Of a stretch of DNA of 64,000 nt, positions 45,268 through 56,673 are shown piece by piece. A program made the translations under genes and the position numbers. Origin of the DNA: Nemertoderma westbladi (lineage: Eukaryota > Xenacoelomorpha > Nemertodermatida > Nemertodermatidae); the NCBI GenBank assembly GCA_032718475.1, contig JAUCBJ010003122.1, forward strand, positions 1 through 64,000, in the 5' to 3' direction. Position 1 is the stretch's first letter. The number at the start of each line of letters is the position of its first letter. Below the pieces are notes generated by a model that made no database searches, was not told where the DNA came from, and saw only the letters and a list, made by a program, of their open reading frames with translations.

Positions 45268-48200
45268 TTAAGAGGATAAATAATTTGTTTAGCTTCAGTT
45301 TAAGAGGATAAATAATTTGGTTAGTTTCAGTTTAAGAGGATAATAATGCGGTTAGTTTCAGTTTAAGAGGATAAATAATGTGTTTAGTTTCAGTTTAAGA
45401 GGATAAGGAATTCGGTTAGTTTCAGTTTAAGAGGATAAATAATTTGTTTAGCTTCAGTTTAAGAGGATAAATAATTTGGTTAGTTTCAGTTTAAGAGGAT
45501 AATAATGCGGTTAGTTTCAGTTTAAGAGGATAAATAATTTGGTTAGTTTCAGTTTAAGAGGATAAGGAATTCGGATAGTTTCAGTTTAATAGGATAAATA
45601 ATTTTGTTGGTTTCAGTTTAAGAGGATAAATAATGTGTTTAGTTTCAGTTTAAGAGGATAAGGAATTCGGATAGTTTCAGTTTAATAGGATAAATAATTT
45701 TGTTGGTTTCAGTTTAAGAGGATAAAGAATTTGGTTAGTTTCAGTTTAAGAGGATAAGGAATTCGGTTAGTTTCAGTTTAATAGGATAAATAATTTTGTT
45801 GGTTTCAGTTTAAGAGGATAAAGAATTTGTTTAGCTTCAGTTTAAGAGGATAAATAATTTGTTTAGTTTCAGTTTAAGAGGATAAATAATTTGTTTAGCT
45901 TCAGTTTAAGAGGATAAATAATTTGGTTAGTTTCAGTTTAAGAGGATAAATAATTTGGTTAGTTTCAGTTTAAGAGGATAATAATGCGGTTAGTTTCAGT
46001 TTAAGAGGATAAATAATGTGTTTAGTTTCAGTTTAAGAGGATAAGGAATTCGGTTAGTTTCAGTTTAATAGGATAAATAATTTTGTTGGTTTCAGTTTAA
46101 GAGGATAAAGAATTTGGTTAGTTTCAGTTTAAGAGGATAAGGAATTCGGTTAGTTTCAGTTTAAGAGGATAAATAATTTGTTTAGCTTCAGTTTAAGAGG
46201 ATAAATAATTTGGTTAGTTTCAGTTTAAGAGGATAATAATGCGGTTAGTTTCAGTTTAAGAGGATAAATAATGTGTTTAGTTTCAGTTTAAGAGGATAAG
46301 GAATTTGGTTAGTTTCAGTTTAAGAGGATAAATAATTTGTTTAGCTTCAGTTTAAGAGGATAAATAATTTGGTTAGTTTCAGTTTAAGAGGATAATAATG
46401 CTGTTAGTTTCAGTTTAAGAGGATAAATAATGTGTTTAGTTTCAGTTTAAGAGGATAAGGAATTCGGTTAGTTTCAGTTTAATAGGATAAATAATTTTGT
46501 TGGTTTCAGTTTAAGAGGATAAAGAATTTGGTTAGTTTCAGTTTAAGAGGATAAGGAATTCGGTTAGTTTCAGTTTAAGAGGATAAATAATTTGTTTAGC
46601 TTCAGTTTAAGAGGATAAATAATTTGGTTAGTTTCAGTTTAAGAGGATAATAATGCGGTTAGTTTCAGTTTAAGAGGATAAATAATGTGTTTAGTTTCAG
46701 TTTAAGAGGATAAGGAATTCGGTTAGTTTCAGTTTAAGAGGATAAATAATTTGTTTAGCTTCAGTTTAAGAGGATAAATAATTTGGTTAGTTTCAGTTTA
46801 AGAGGATAATAATGCGGTTAGTTTCAGTTTAAGAGGATAAATAATGTGTTTAGTTTCAGTTTAAGAGGATAAGGAATTCGGATAGTTTCAGTTTAATAGG
46901 TTAAATAATTTTGTTGGTTTCAGTTTAAGAGGATAAAGAATTTGGTTAGTTTCAGTTTAAGAGGATAAGGAATTCGGTTAGTTTCAGTTTAATAGGATAA
47001 ATAATTTTGTTGGTTTCAGTTTAAGAGGATAAAGAATTTGTTTAGCTTCAGTTTAAGAGGATAAATAATTTGTTTAGTTTCAGTTTAAGAGGATAAATAA
47101 TTTGTTTAGCTTCAGTTTAAGAGGATAAATAATTTGGTTAGCTTCAGTTTAAGAGGATAATAATGCGGTTAGTTTCAGTTTAAGAGGATAAATAATGTGT
47201 TTAGTTTCAGTTTAAGAGGATAAGGAATTCGGTTAGTTTCAGTTTAAGAGGATAAATAATTTGTTTAGCTTCAGTTTAAGAGGATAAATAATTTGGTTAG
47301 TTTCAGTTTAAGAGGATAATAATGCGGTTAGTTTCAGTTTAAGAGGATAAATAATGTGTTTAGTTTCAGTTTAAGAGGATAAGGAATTCGGATAGTTTCA
47401 GTTTAATAGGATAAATAATTTTGTTGGTTTCAGTTTAAGAGGATAAAGAATTTGGTTAGTTTCAGTTTAAGAGGATAAGGAATTCGGTTAGTTTCAGTTT
47501 AATAGGATAAATAATTTTGTTGGTTTCAGTTTAAGAGGATAAAGAATTTGTTTAGCTTCAGTTTAAGAGGATAAATAATTTGTTTAGTTTCAGTTTAAGA
47601 GGATAAATAATTTGGTTAGTTTCAGTTTAAGAGGATAATAATGCGGTTAGTTTCAGTTTAAGAGGATAAATAATGTGTTTAGTTTCAGTTTAAGAGGATA
47701 ATAATGCGGTTAGTTTCAGTTTAAGAGGATAAATAATGTGTTTAGTTTCAGTTTAAGAGGATAAGGAATTCGGTTAGTTTCAGTTTAATAGGATAGATAA
47801 TTTTGTTGGTTTCAGTTTAAGAGGATAAAGAATTTGGTTAGTTTCAGTTTAAGAGGATAAGGAATTCGGTTAGTTTCAGTTTAAGAGGATAAATAATTTG
47901 TTTAGCTTCAGTTTAAGAGGATAAATAATTTGGTTAGTTTCAGTTTAAGAGGATAATAATGCGGTTAGTTTCAGTTTAAGAGGATAAATAATGTGTTTAG
48001 TTTCAGTTTAAGAGGATAAGGAATTTGGTTAGTTTCAGTTTAAGAGGATAAATAATTTGTTTAGCTTCAGTTTAAGAGGATAAATAATTTGGTTAGTTTC
48101 AGTTTAAGAGGATAATAATGCGGTTAGTTTCAGTTTAAGAGGATAAATAATGTGTTTAGTTTCAGTTTAAGAGGATAAGGAATTCGGTTAGTTTCAGTTT

Positions 48201-48298
48201 AATAGGATAAATAATTTTGTTGGTTTCAGTTTAAGAGGATAAAGAATTTGGTTAGTTTCAGTTTAAGAGGATAAGGAATTCGGTTAGTTTCAGTTTAA

Positions 48299-49009
48299 GG
48301 GGGGGGGTACACCATTTTCGGACAACTCTTCGATTTATCACTCTCAGCGTTTCAAAATTGTTTGGTTTTGGCTAAAATTTGGCATATAGGTGCCTAAGAT
48401 GCTATTCTACATGACAGGTCAGAAAGTTTTTTTTTCCGCTATTTAATATTAGTTAATACTAGTTAACAATAAAAAAAACTTGGTTGCGCTTAAAACCCTA
48501 AGGCTTTTACAGTTTTGAACCTAATCACATGAAAGTTTTTTTATATGATAGATCAAAGATGGGGCAACATAACTATCAGGCGAAATTTTGTTAAAATAAT
48601 TCTGCACCGCTAGGTGGCGCTGCAAATTTATGCTAATTTTTAGGTTTTTTATAAATAGTATTAAATTTTATTAACAAAAAATTTCGAAAAGGTGCCTGAT
48701 ACTTTTATGCAGGGTGGCTATCTAGACACCCACAGGAAGTTTCAGACTAATTACTCAAAAATTGTAGAAGTAGTAGGGTTCTGAAGTTGACAATTTCATG
48801 AAAAAAATATTTGGAGATAATCAACCTTTCATTATACATAGTAATAGTAATTTCAATAGGATTCCCTAAATGGAAATTGTTATAACTTGAGAAGTAAAAG
48901 AGATATTAAATAGCGGTTTTCAGATTTGGAAACACCATTCAATGGTGCATTATAATATACCATAAAAAAAATTTCGACATATTTTGGACCAAAATGGTGT
49001 ACCCCCCCC
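48299..49009. mobile_element. 710-bp TTAA-flanked transposon, copy 2 (segmental copy)
   Basis: Essentially identical to 44558-45267; the visible difference is one extra G in the terminal run. Its flanks match those of copy 1 as well, so it arose by duplication of the array block and not by a second insertion. Confidence 0.88.
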
Positions 49010-52000
49010 TTAAGAGGATAAATAATTTGTTTAGCTTCAGTTTAAGAGGATAAATAATTTGGTTAGTTTCAGTTTAAGAGGATAATAATGCGGTTAGTTT
49101 CAGTTTAAGAGGATAAATAATGTGTTTAGTTTCAGTTTAAGAGGATAAGGAATTCGGTTAGTTTCAGTTTAAGAGGATAAATAATTTGTTTAGCTTCAGT
49201 TTAAGAGGATAAATAATTTGGTTAGTTTCAGTTTAAGAGGATAATAATGCGGTTAGTTTCAGTTTAAGAGGATAAATAATTTGGTTAGTTTCAGTTTAAG
49301 AGGATAAGGAATTCGGATAGTTTCAGTTTAATAGGATAAATAATTTTGTTGGTTTCAGTTTAAGAGGATAAATAATGTGTTTAGTTTCAGTTTAAGAGGA
49401 TAAGGAATTCGGATAGTTTCAGTTTAATAGGATAAATAATTTTGTTGGTTTCAGTTTAAGAGGATAAAGAATTTGGTTAGTTTCAGTTTAAGAGGATAAG
49501 GAATTCGGTTAGTTTCAGTTTAATAGGATAAATAATTTTGTTGGTTTCAGTTTAAGAGGATAAAGAATTTGTTTAGCTTCAGTTTAAGAGGATAAATAAT
49601 TTGTTTAGTTTCAGTTTAAGAGGATAAATAATTTGTTTAGCTTCAGTTTAAGAGGATAAATAATTTGGTTAGTTTCAGTTTAAGAGGATAAATAATTTGG
49701 TTAGTTTCAGTTTAAGAGGATAATAATGCGGTTAGTTTCAGTTTAAGAGGATAAATAATGTGTTTAGTTTCAGTTTAAGAGGATAAGGAATTCGGTTAGT
49801 TTCAGTTTAATAGGATAAATAATTTTGTTGGTTTCAGTTTAAGAGGATAAAGAATTTGGTTAGTTTCAGTTTAAGAGGATAAGGAATTCGGTTAGTTTCA
49901 GTTTAAGAGGATAAATAATTTGTTTAGCTTCAGTTTAAGAGGATAAATAATTTGGTTAGTTTCAGTTTAAGAGGATAATAATGCGGTTAGTTTCAGTTTA
50001 AGAGGATAAATAATGTGTTTAGTTTCAGTTTAAGAGGATAAGGAATTTGGTTAGTTTCAGTTTAAGAGGATAAATAATTTGTTTAGCTTCAGTTTAAGAG
50101 GATAAATAATTTGGTTAGTTTCAGTTTAAGAGGATAATAATGCTGTTAGTTTCAGTTTAAGAGGATAAATAATGTGTTTAGTTTCAGTTTAAGAGGATAA
50201 GGAATTCGGTTAGTTTCAGTTTAATAGGATAAATAATTTTGTTGGTTTCAGTTTAAGAGGATAAAGAATTTGGTTAGTTTCAGTTTAAGAGGATAAGGAA
50301 TTCGGTTAGTTTCAGTTTAAGAGGATAAATAATTTGTTTAGCTTCAGTTTAAGAGGATAAATAATTTGGTTAGTTTCAGTTTAAGAGGATAATAATGCGG
50401 TTAGTTTCAGTTTAAGAGGATAAATAATGTGTTTAGTTTCAGTTTAAGAGGATAAGGAATTCGGTTAGTTTCAGTTTAAGAGGATAAATAATTTGTTTAG
50501 CTTCAGTTTAAGAGGATAAATAATTTGGTTAGTTTCAGTTTAAGAGGATAATAATGCGGTTAGTTTCAGTTTAAGAGGATAAATAATGTGTTTAGTTTCA
50601 GTTTAAGAGGATAAGGAATTCGGATAGTTTCAGTTTAATAGGTTAAATAATTTTGTTGGTTTCAGTTTAAGAGGATAAAGAATTTGGTTAGTTTCAGTTT
50701 AAGAGGATAAGGAATTCGGTTAGTTTCAGTTTAATAGGATAAATAATTTTGTTGGTTTCAGTTTAAGAGGATAAAGAATTTGTTTAGCTTCAGTTTAAGA
50801 GGATAAATAATTTGTTTAGTTTCAGTTTAAGAGGATAAATAATTTGTTTAGCTTCAGTTTAAGAGGATAAATAATTTGGTTAGCTTCAGTTTAAGAGGAT
50901 AATAATGCGGTTAGTTTCAGTTTAAGAGGATAAATAATGTGTTTAGTTTCAGTTTAAGAGGATAAGGAATTCGGTTAGTTTCAGTTTAAGAGGATAAATA
51001 ATTTGTTTAGCTTCAGTTTAAGAGGATAAATAATTTGGTTAGTTTCAGTTTAAGAGGATAATAATGCGGTTAGTTTCAGTTTAAGAGGATAAATAATGTG
51101 TTTAGTTTCAGTTTAAGAGGATAAGGAATTCGGATAGTTTCAGTTTAATAGGATAAATAATTTTGTTGGTTTCAGTTTAAGAGGATAAAGAATTTGGTTA
51201 GTTTCAGTTTAAGAGGATAAGGAATTCGGTTAGTTTCAGTTTAATAGGATAAATAATTTTGTTGGTTTCAGTTTAAGAGGATAAAGAATTTGTTTAGCTT
51301 CAGTTTAAGAGGATAAATAATTTGTTTAGTTTCAGTTTAAGAGGATAAATAATTTGGTTAGTTTCAGTTTAAGAGGATAATAATGCGGTTAGTTTCAGTT
51401 TAAGAGGATAAATAATGTGTTTAGTTTCAGTTTAAGAGGATAAGGAATTCGGTTAGTTTCAGTTTAATAGGATAAATAATTTTGTTGGTTTCAGTTTAAG
51501 AGGATAAAGAATTTGGTTAGTTTCAGTTTAAGAGGATAAGGAATTCGGTTAGTTTCAGTTTAAGAGGATAAATAATTTGTTTAGCTTCAGTTTAAGAGGA
51601 TAAATAATTTGTTTAGTTTCAGTTTAAGAGGATAAATAATTTGCTTAGCTTCAGTTTAAGAGGATAAATAATTTGGTTAGTTTCAGTTTAAGAGGATAAT
51701 AATGCGGTTAGTTTCAGTTTAAGAGGATAAATAATGTGTTTAGTTTCAGTTTAAGAGGATAAGGAATTCGGTTAGTTTCAGTTTAATAGGATAAATAATT
51801 TTGTTGGTTTCAGTTTAAGAGGATAAAGAATTTGGTTAGTTTCAGTTTAAGAGGATAAGGAATTCGGTTAGTTTCAGTTTAAGAGGATAAATAATTTGTT
51901 TAGCTTCAGTTTAAGAGGATAAATAATTTGTTTAGCTTCAGTTTAAGAGGATAAATAATTTGGTTAGTTTCAGTTTAAGAGGATAATAATGCGGTTAGTT

Positions 52001-52745
52001 TCAGTTTAAGAGGATAAATAATGTGTTTACTTTCAGTTTAAGAGGATAAGGAATTCGGTTAGTTTCAGTTTAATAGGATAAATAATTTTGTTGGTTTCAG
52101 TTTAAGAGGATAAAGAATTTGGTTAGTTTCAGTTTAAGAGGATAAGGAATTCGGTTAGTTTCAGTTTAATAGGATAAATAATTTTGTTGGTTTCAGTTTA
52201 AGAGGATAAAGAATTTGGTTAGTTTCAGTTTAAGAGGATAAGGAATTCGGTTAGTTTCAGTTTAAGAGGATAAATAATTTGTTTAGCTTCAGTTTAAGAG
52301 GATAAGGAATTCGGTTAGTTTCAGTTTAATAGGATAAATAATTTTGTTGGTTTCAGTTTAAGAGGATAAAGAATTTGGTTAGTTTCAGTTTAAGAGGATA
52401 ATAATGCGGTTAGTTTCAGTTTAAGAGGATAAAGAATTTGGTTAGTTTCAGTTTAAGAGGATAATAATTCGCTTAGTTTCAGTTTAAGAGGATAAATAAT
52501 TTGTTTAGCTTCAGTTTAAAAGGATAAATAATTGGTTTAGCTTCAGTTTAAGAGGATAAGGAATTCGGTTAGTTTCAGTTTATTAGGATAAATAATTTTG
52601 TTGGTTTCAGTTTAAGAGGATAAAGAATTTGGTTAGTTTCAGTTTAAGAGGATAATATTTCGGTTAGTTTCAGTTTAAGAGGATAAATAATTTGTTTAGT
52701 TTCAGTTTAAGAGGATAAGGAATTCGGATAGTTTCAGTTTAATAG

Positions 52746-52948
52746 TGTGATATAAATGTTTAATGTATTTTATTGAGATACCGGAAGTATCCCAGATAAT
52801 CGGTTTGACCTTTGCAATGTGTACGGTGAAGGGATTGATTTATATTAGATAGTAGGTAAGGCATTGCAAGAGGGGTTTATAGATTAATTGTCGTTTGTTT
52901 GATTAAAGTTTGGAGTTAATATTTAATTGTGATTTCCCTGTTTTAATA
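52746..52948 (+). repeat. 5' LTR
   Basis: 203 bp, starting TGTGATATAAATG and ending TGTTTTAATA. It differs from the 3' LTR at about eight or nine positions (for example CCCAG versus CTCAG, TTTGACC versus TTTCACC), about 95-96 percent identity, so the insertion is not brand-new. Confidence 0.9.
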
Positions 52949-52974
52949 TTGGCGCAGTGTGATTTACATAAAAC

Positions 52975-53628
52975 ATGAAATTATCAATAACATCCGATTT
53001 CGCATGTTGGGAAACAGCATTGAGGGCGGAGATCAACTTGTTAGTGTTGCAAGGGAAAATCGAGGAGGAAAAAAAGGACGAAGCTTTGCTAATGAAGATA
53101 CAGATTTCCGTAGAAGACAGCATTTTAAAGAAAATGCATATAGACCGCCGAACCACAGCAAATTCTTTACTAACAAAACTCAAAGAGGTATGGACACAGT
53201 TGGTGGTACCAACCGACGGAGTAAATTCATTAGAGTTTGACATAGTGTCAAGGGACGATGTAACCAAATTTGATGACAATTTGAGACTACTCCGCTATAA
53301 ACGAACGATTTCCGATGATTTAGCTATTAGTATATTCATAAAAAACATAAAAAATGAAGCGTCAAGAAAGATCGTTCTGGTCCAGCAATTCACGTCATGG
53401 GATGCGTTGGTGCGTTTCATTATGGACACAGGTATCTCTCTAACCAATTGTAACCAACATACTTCGCATCTACCAGTATCAGGAGCCGTAAAAACGGGAT
53501 GCTACAATTGCGGTGTAGCCGGCCACTTTGCTAGACAATGCTTCAAGCGGTGCAATCGTTGCACCAATCACAATCACTTGCCTAAAGACTGTTTAAAAGG
53601 AAAATCAAAAAACGACGCTTCCCAGTAG
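52975..53628 (+). CDS. LTR retrotransposon Gag
   Basis: 217 aa. This is a nucleocapsid-capsid type protein that would package element RNA in cytoplasmic particles. Two zinc knuckles stand at the C-terminus: CYNCGVAGHFARQC and CNRCTNHNHLPKDC, both C-x2-C-x4-H-x4-C. The upstream 160 residues are charged and helical, as in capsid domains. The frame stops with TAG at 53626-53628, and pol continues in the -1 frame, which is open from 53586. The overlap contains two canonical slippery heptamers in the correct register (see 53592-53613). Confidence 0.88.
   Translation: MKLSITSDFACWETALRAEINLLVLQGKIEEEKKDEALLMKIQISVEDSILKKMHIDRRTTANSLLTKLKEVWTQLVVPTDGVNSLEFDIVSRDDVTKFDDNLRLLRYKRTISDDLAISIFIKNIKNEASRKIVLVQQFTSWDALVRFIMDTGISLTNCNQHTSHLPVSGAVKTGCYNCGVAGHFARQCFKRCNRCTNHNHLPKDCLKGKSKNDASQ
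53592..53613 (+). promoter_or_regulatory. two candidate -1 ribosomal frameshift sites
   Basis: T-TTA-AAA at 53592-53598 and A-AAA-AAC at 53607-53613 both fit the X-XXY-YYZ pattern in the gag frame and both lie in the 43-base window where gag and pol overlap. A -1 slip at either would make a Gag-Pol fusion. I did not identify a downstream pseudoknot. Confidence 0.6.
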
Positions 53629-56393
53629 TGGGGGGTGCAACTACTGGGATCATCAACGAACCGATAGCACCATTCATTTACGCAGAAATCGATTTGAATG
53701 GTGGAAGCCCACGCATACCTATGTTAGACACCGGATCTGAATTAAACTTAATGTCAATAAACATGGCTAATGACTTGTCAGTTCCGATTATACCGCATGG
53801 TATATATTTTCGTACAGCATCTGGTGATGTTGTTAAATCGAGAGGTTTTGTTCAGGTTTGGGTGAAGTGGGGAGATATTCGTCAAACATTTGATTTTCAT
53901 GTACTGGGAGATCCTCCATTTGATTTAATACTTGGCATTAGGGCCATATGGACCTTCCCCTCAATATTATCTTATCCCATTGTGGCGATGACTGCGACTA
54001 CGACTACCGATACAGCTCTTTCAAAGGAATACTTTTTTAAACTTTTCCGTTGGCCATCATCATGGTCATCCGATAATACAAAACGTCTCCACGACTTGAT
54101 CTGGGAATTTCAGGATATATTTAGTCGATCGAAATTCGATGTTGGAAGAATGAAATCATTCACCCATCACATAGAAACGTCTGGTCCTCCTATTTTCAGA
54201 AGACAATACAAAAACGCATACACAGAACGAGAAAATGTACACAAGATAATCACGGAGATGCATGAAAATAACATTATCTCTCCTGCTTCTTCGCCATGGA
54301 ATTCGCCATATTTGTTGGTAGATAAACCTGACCACTCAAAACGATTTTGTGTTGATTTTAGACCTCTAAACAAAGTCACTCAGGACAATAAATTCCCCAT
54401 GCCAGTAATAGATGAACTTTTAGATAGACTTCAAGGAAAGAAAATTTTTTCGACGTTAGACATGACGGCCGGTTATTGGCAAGTACCCTTATCTGAGGAA
54501 AGTAAACCGAAGACGGCTTTCCAAGCGGATCATAGACAGTGGCAATTCAATGTGTTAGCAATGGGATTGAAAAATGCGGCCCCAGAATTCCAACGAGACA
54601 TGCAAACTGTATTAAGAGGTCTCAACACGTTTCCTTACCAGGACGACATCATCAACGCTACTGAGACTGAAGAAGAACATCTAGAGAGCCTACAGAAAAT
54701 TTTCGTACGATTACGAAATGAAGGAATTAAATTAAAACCATCAAAATGCGCATTTGGTCTAACTGAGATATCGTATTTGGGTTTTATTATTCAAGATGGA
54801 CAAGTCAAACCTGATCCTGATAAAATAAAGTGTATACAAGAATTTCCTACGCCAACCAATGGAAAGGAATTACAGTCATTTCTTGGACTCATTAACTTTT
54901 ATTCAAGGTTCGCTAAGAGATTAGCTACATACGCGGCTCCCTTATATGAGTTGACAACAAAATCAAAAAATAAATTCAAATGGTTACCCGAACATTCCGA
55001 AGTCTTTGATAAAGTAAAAAATTTATTCTCAGAAGCAGTATCATTATACATTCCCGATTTATCACAAGCTTTCATAGTCAGAACCGACGCAAGCGATAGG
55101 GCTGTTGGAGCTGTGTTGAGTCAAATAATTAATTCTGAAGAAGTCCCAGTGCATTTCGCAAGTCGAACCCTACGCGGATCGGAACTTAACTGGTCAACTA
55201 CTGATAAAGAATTTTTTAGTTTACATTGGGCAATCAGAAAATTTGATATGTACTTAAAGGGAAATGAAGTAACAGTTTACACTGACCACAAACCATTAAT
55301 TGGACTGATAGACAAGAGAGCTGGAAACAATCAACGACAAAGACGATGGCTAGATTATATACAGGACTTTAAATTAAATATTAACTATATACGTGGAGTT
55401 GAAAACGTTGTGGCAGACACTTTGTCTCGCTTGCCATTAGACTCAACGTTCCCAAATGTAAAGGCCGCTCCATTCGTACCAAACGCCGTTTGTGCTCTCA
55501 AGGCGTTATCTGACAAAGATTCCGAGATAGTAGCAAGGCAATACCATGATGCGGGACATTACTCTATAAACAAAACTCGTGCGGCAATTTTAAATGACGG
55601 CCTATGGTTCCCAAAAATGAGATCCACACTACGATCAATTCAAGATGATTGTATAGAGTGTCGCACAAAGAAGTCGTACACAAAAAATCCCCCAAAAGGA
55701 GAACTACCAAACCTAGAAACTCGTGCTATTGGGGAGATTGTCTCTATTGACATTGTTGGACCCTTACCAACAACAAGATTAGGATTTCGTTACATCTTGT
55801 CGATGATAGATATGGCGTCACGTTACCTGGAAGCGGTACCAATGAAAATGGTTACAGCGCAAATAACTGCAGACGCTTTTCAGAAAGGATGGGTATTTAG
55901 ACATGGTCCTCCACGACGAATCCACACCTACAACGGTTCCCAATTTCGTTCTGCGTTGTTTAATAATATTCTGGAAACTGCCTTTTGCAATTATGAAATT
56001 GATCATACATATTCATCGCCGTACTATCCTCAAGGCAATGGAGTTATTGAAAGAATACACCGTACTTTAAAAGATCGCATTCGATGCATGTCTGGGGATT
56101 GGCAATCGAACTTATCGGAAGCTGTTTATAATATAAATCGCCATGTTCACGATGGTATTGAGTGTTCGCCGTTTTTCGCACTCTATGGGTATAATGTCCC
56201 ACCAGCCACTTACCCAGCAATGCTTAAAGAAAACCCATCCATCATGCAATCGTTAGCTCCTCCTATCCCACCACCACAAAGATCAACGTTTGGCCCCAAA
56301 TTTCACCCACCTCAACGAGTTGTAGCAAAATTATCTCCGCAGGTTGTTCGCCTAGATCAATATGGAACTGTGAATATAAGAAAATGTACTTAG
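53628..56393 (+). CDS. LTR retrotransposon Pol (protease, RT, RNase H, integrase), integrase site altered
   Basis: The frame spans 921 residues counted from 53628; there is no ATG there, which fits expression by frameshift from gag. Domains in order are an aspartic protease (LDTGSELNLMS near residue 32), reverse transcriptase (FCVDFRPLNKVT, FSTLDMTAGYWQ, and YQDD near residue 338), RNase H (RTDASDRAVGAVLSQ, TDHKPL), and integrase (a His/Cys zinc region ending CIECRTKK, the core with SIDIVGP, and the Glu in GVIERIHR). Between them, near residue 768, the position that normally carries the second catalytic Asp, before NGSQF, is Tyr. This would inactivate integrase. The rest of the frame is uninterrupted. 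Confidence 0.9.
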   Translation: MGGATTGIINEPIAPFIYAEIDLNGGSPRIPMLDTGSELNLMSINMANDLSVPIIPHGIYFRTASGDVVKSRGFVQVWVKWGDIRQTFDFHVLGDPPFDLILGIRAIWTFPSILSYPIVAMTATTTTDTALSKEYFFKLFRWPSSWSSDNTKRLHDLIWEFQDIFSRSKFDVGRMKSFTHHIETSGPPIFRRQYKNAYTERENVHKIITEMHENNIISPASSPWNSPYLLVDKPDHSKRFCVDFRPLNKVTQDNKFPMPVIDELLDRLQGKKIFSTLDMTAGYWQVPLSEESKPKTAFQADHRQWQFNVLAMGLKNAAPEFQRDMQTVLRGLNTFPYQDDIINATETEEEHLESLQKIFVRLRNEGIKLKPSKCAFGLTEISYLGFIIQDGQVKPDPDKIKCIQEFPTPTNGKELQSFLGLINFYSRFAKRLATYAAPLYELTTKSKNKFKWLPEHSEVFDKVKNLFSEAVSLYIPDLSQAFIVRTDASDRAVGAVLSQIINSEEVPVHFASRTLRGSELNWSTTDKEFFSLHWAIRKFDMYLKGNEVTVYTDHKPLIGLIDKRAGNNQRQRRWLDYIQDFKLNINYIRGVENVVADTLSRLPLDSTFPNVKAAPFVPNAVCALKALSDKDSEIVARQYHDAGHYSINKTRAAILNDGLWFPKMRSTLRSIQDDCIECRTKKSYTKNPPKGELPNLETRAIGEIVSIDIVGPLPTTRLGFRYILSMIDMASRYLEAVPMKMVTAQITADAFQKGWVFRHGPPRRIHTYNGSQFRSALFNNILETAFCNYEIDHTYSSPYYPQGNGVIERIHRTLKDRIRCMSGDWQSNLSEAVYNINRHVHDGIECSPFFALYGYNVPPATYPAMLKENPSIMQSLAPPIPPPQRSTFGPKFHPPQRVVAKLSPQVVRLDQYGTVNIRKCT

Positions 56394-56469
56394 TTCAATA
56401 TTATTGACTCCATTTAGCGCGATTCTAATTTAGATTCATATTTTTGATGTTGTTGAATTTTATATAAAA

Positions 56470-56673
56470 TTTTATATAAATGTTTAATGTATTTTATTGA
56501 GATACCGGAAGTATCTCAGATAATCGGTTTCACCTTTGCAATGTGTACGGTGAAGGGATTGATTTATATTAGATATTAGGTAAGGCATTGCGAAGGGGGG
56601 TTTATATATTAATTGTCGTTTGTTTGATTAAAGTTTGGAGTTAATATTTAATTGTGATTTCCCTGTTTTAATA
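56470..56673 (+). repeat. 3' LTR
   Basis: 204 bp, the partner of 52746-52948. Its first bases read TTTTATATAAATG rather than TGTGATATAAATG, so the terminal dinucleotide TG is lost on this side. It ends TGTTTTAATA directly before the AATAG target duplicate. Confidence 0.9.

Larger units (their letters stand above)
43957..51440 (+). repeat. tandem duplication of a 3.74-kb block inside the array
   Basis: Unit 1 is about 43957-47698 and unit 2 about 47699-51440. Rare variants recur at a fixed distance: GGATAGATAATTTT at about 44051 and 47793, ATAATGCTGTTAG at about 46396 and 50137, and the transposon at 44558 and 48299. The two units end where their order of variants diverges (about 47700 versus 51440). 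Confidence 0.85.
29581..52740 (+). repeat. 32-bp minisatellite derived from an exon-intron junction
   Basis: About 23 kb of tandem units of 31-33 bp, of the form GAGGATAAAGAATTCG plus GTTAGTTTCAGTTTAA. The first unit is the true end of LZTFL1 exon 4 and its donor. About 700 units are present, counting the short arm at 56674-57972. Variant classes alternate: ends in GGAATTCGG, AATAATTTGTTTAG, AATAATGCGG, AATAATGTGTTTAG, AATAATTTTGTTGG and AAGAATTTGG. They form higher-order blocks, including an exact 2550-bp period (marker at 33171, 35721, 38271) and a 3.74-kb duplication (about 43957-51440). No gene is present apart from inserted transposons. Confidence 0.98.
52746..56673 (+). mobile_element. 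Ty3/gypsy-type LTR retrotransposon inserted in the array
   Basis: Two direct LTRs (52746-52948 and 56470-56673) bracket gag and pol. The 5-bp sequence AATAG flanks the element on both sides (52741-52745, 56674-56678) and is single in intact array units, so it is the target duplication. A primer-binding-site-like TTGGCGCAG follows the left LTR at 52949. No clear polypurine tract precedes the right LTR. The order protease, reverse transcriptase, RNase H, integrase is that of Ty3/gypsy. Two CCHC knuckles, a compact length (3.93 kb), and no chromodomain or env fit a Mag-like lineage, by inference. Confidence 0.93.
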
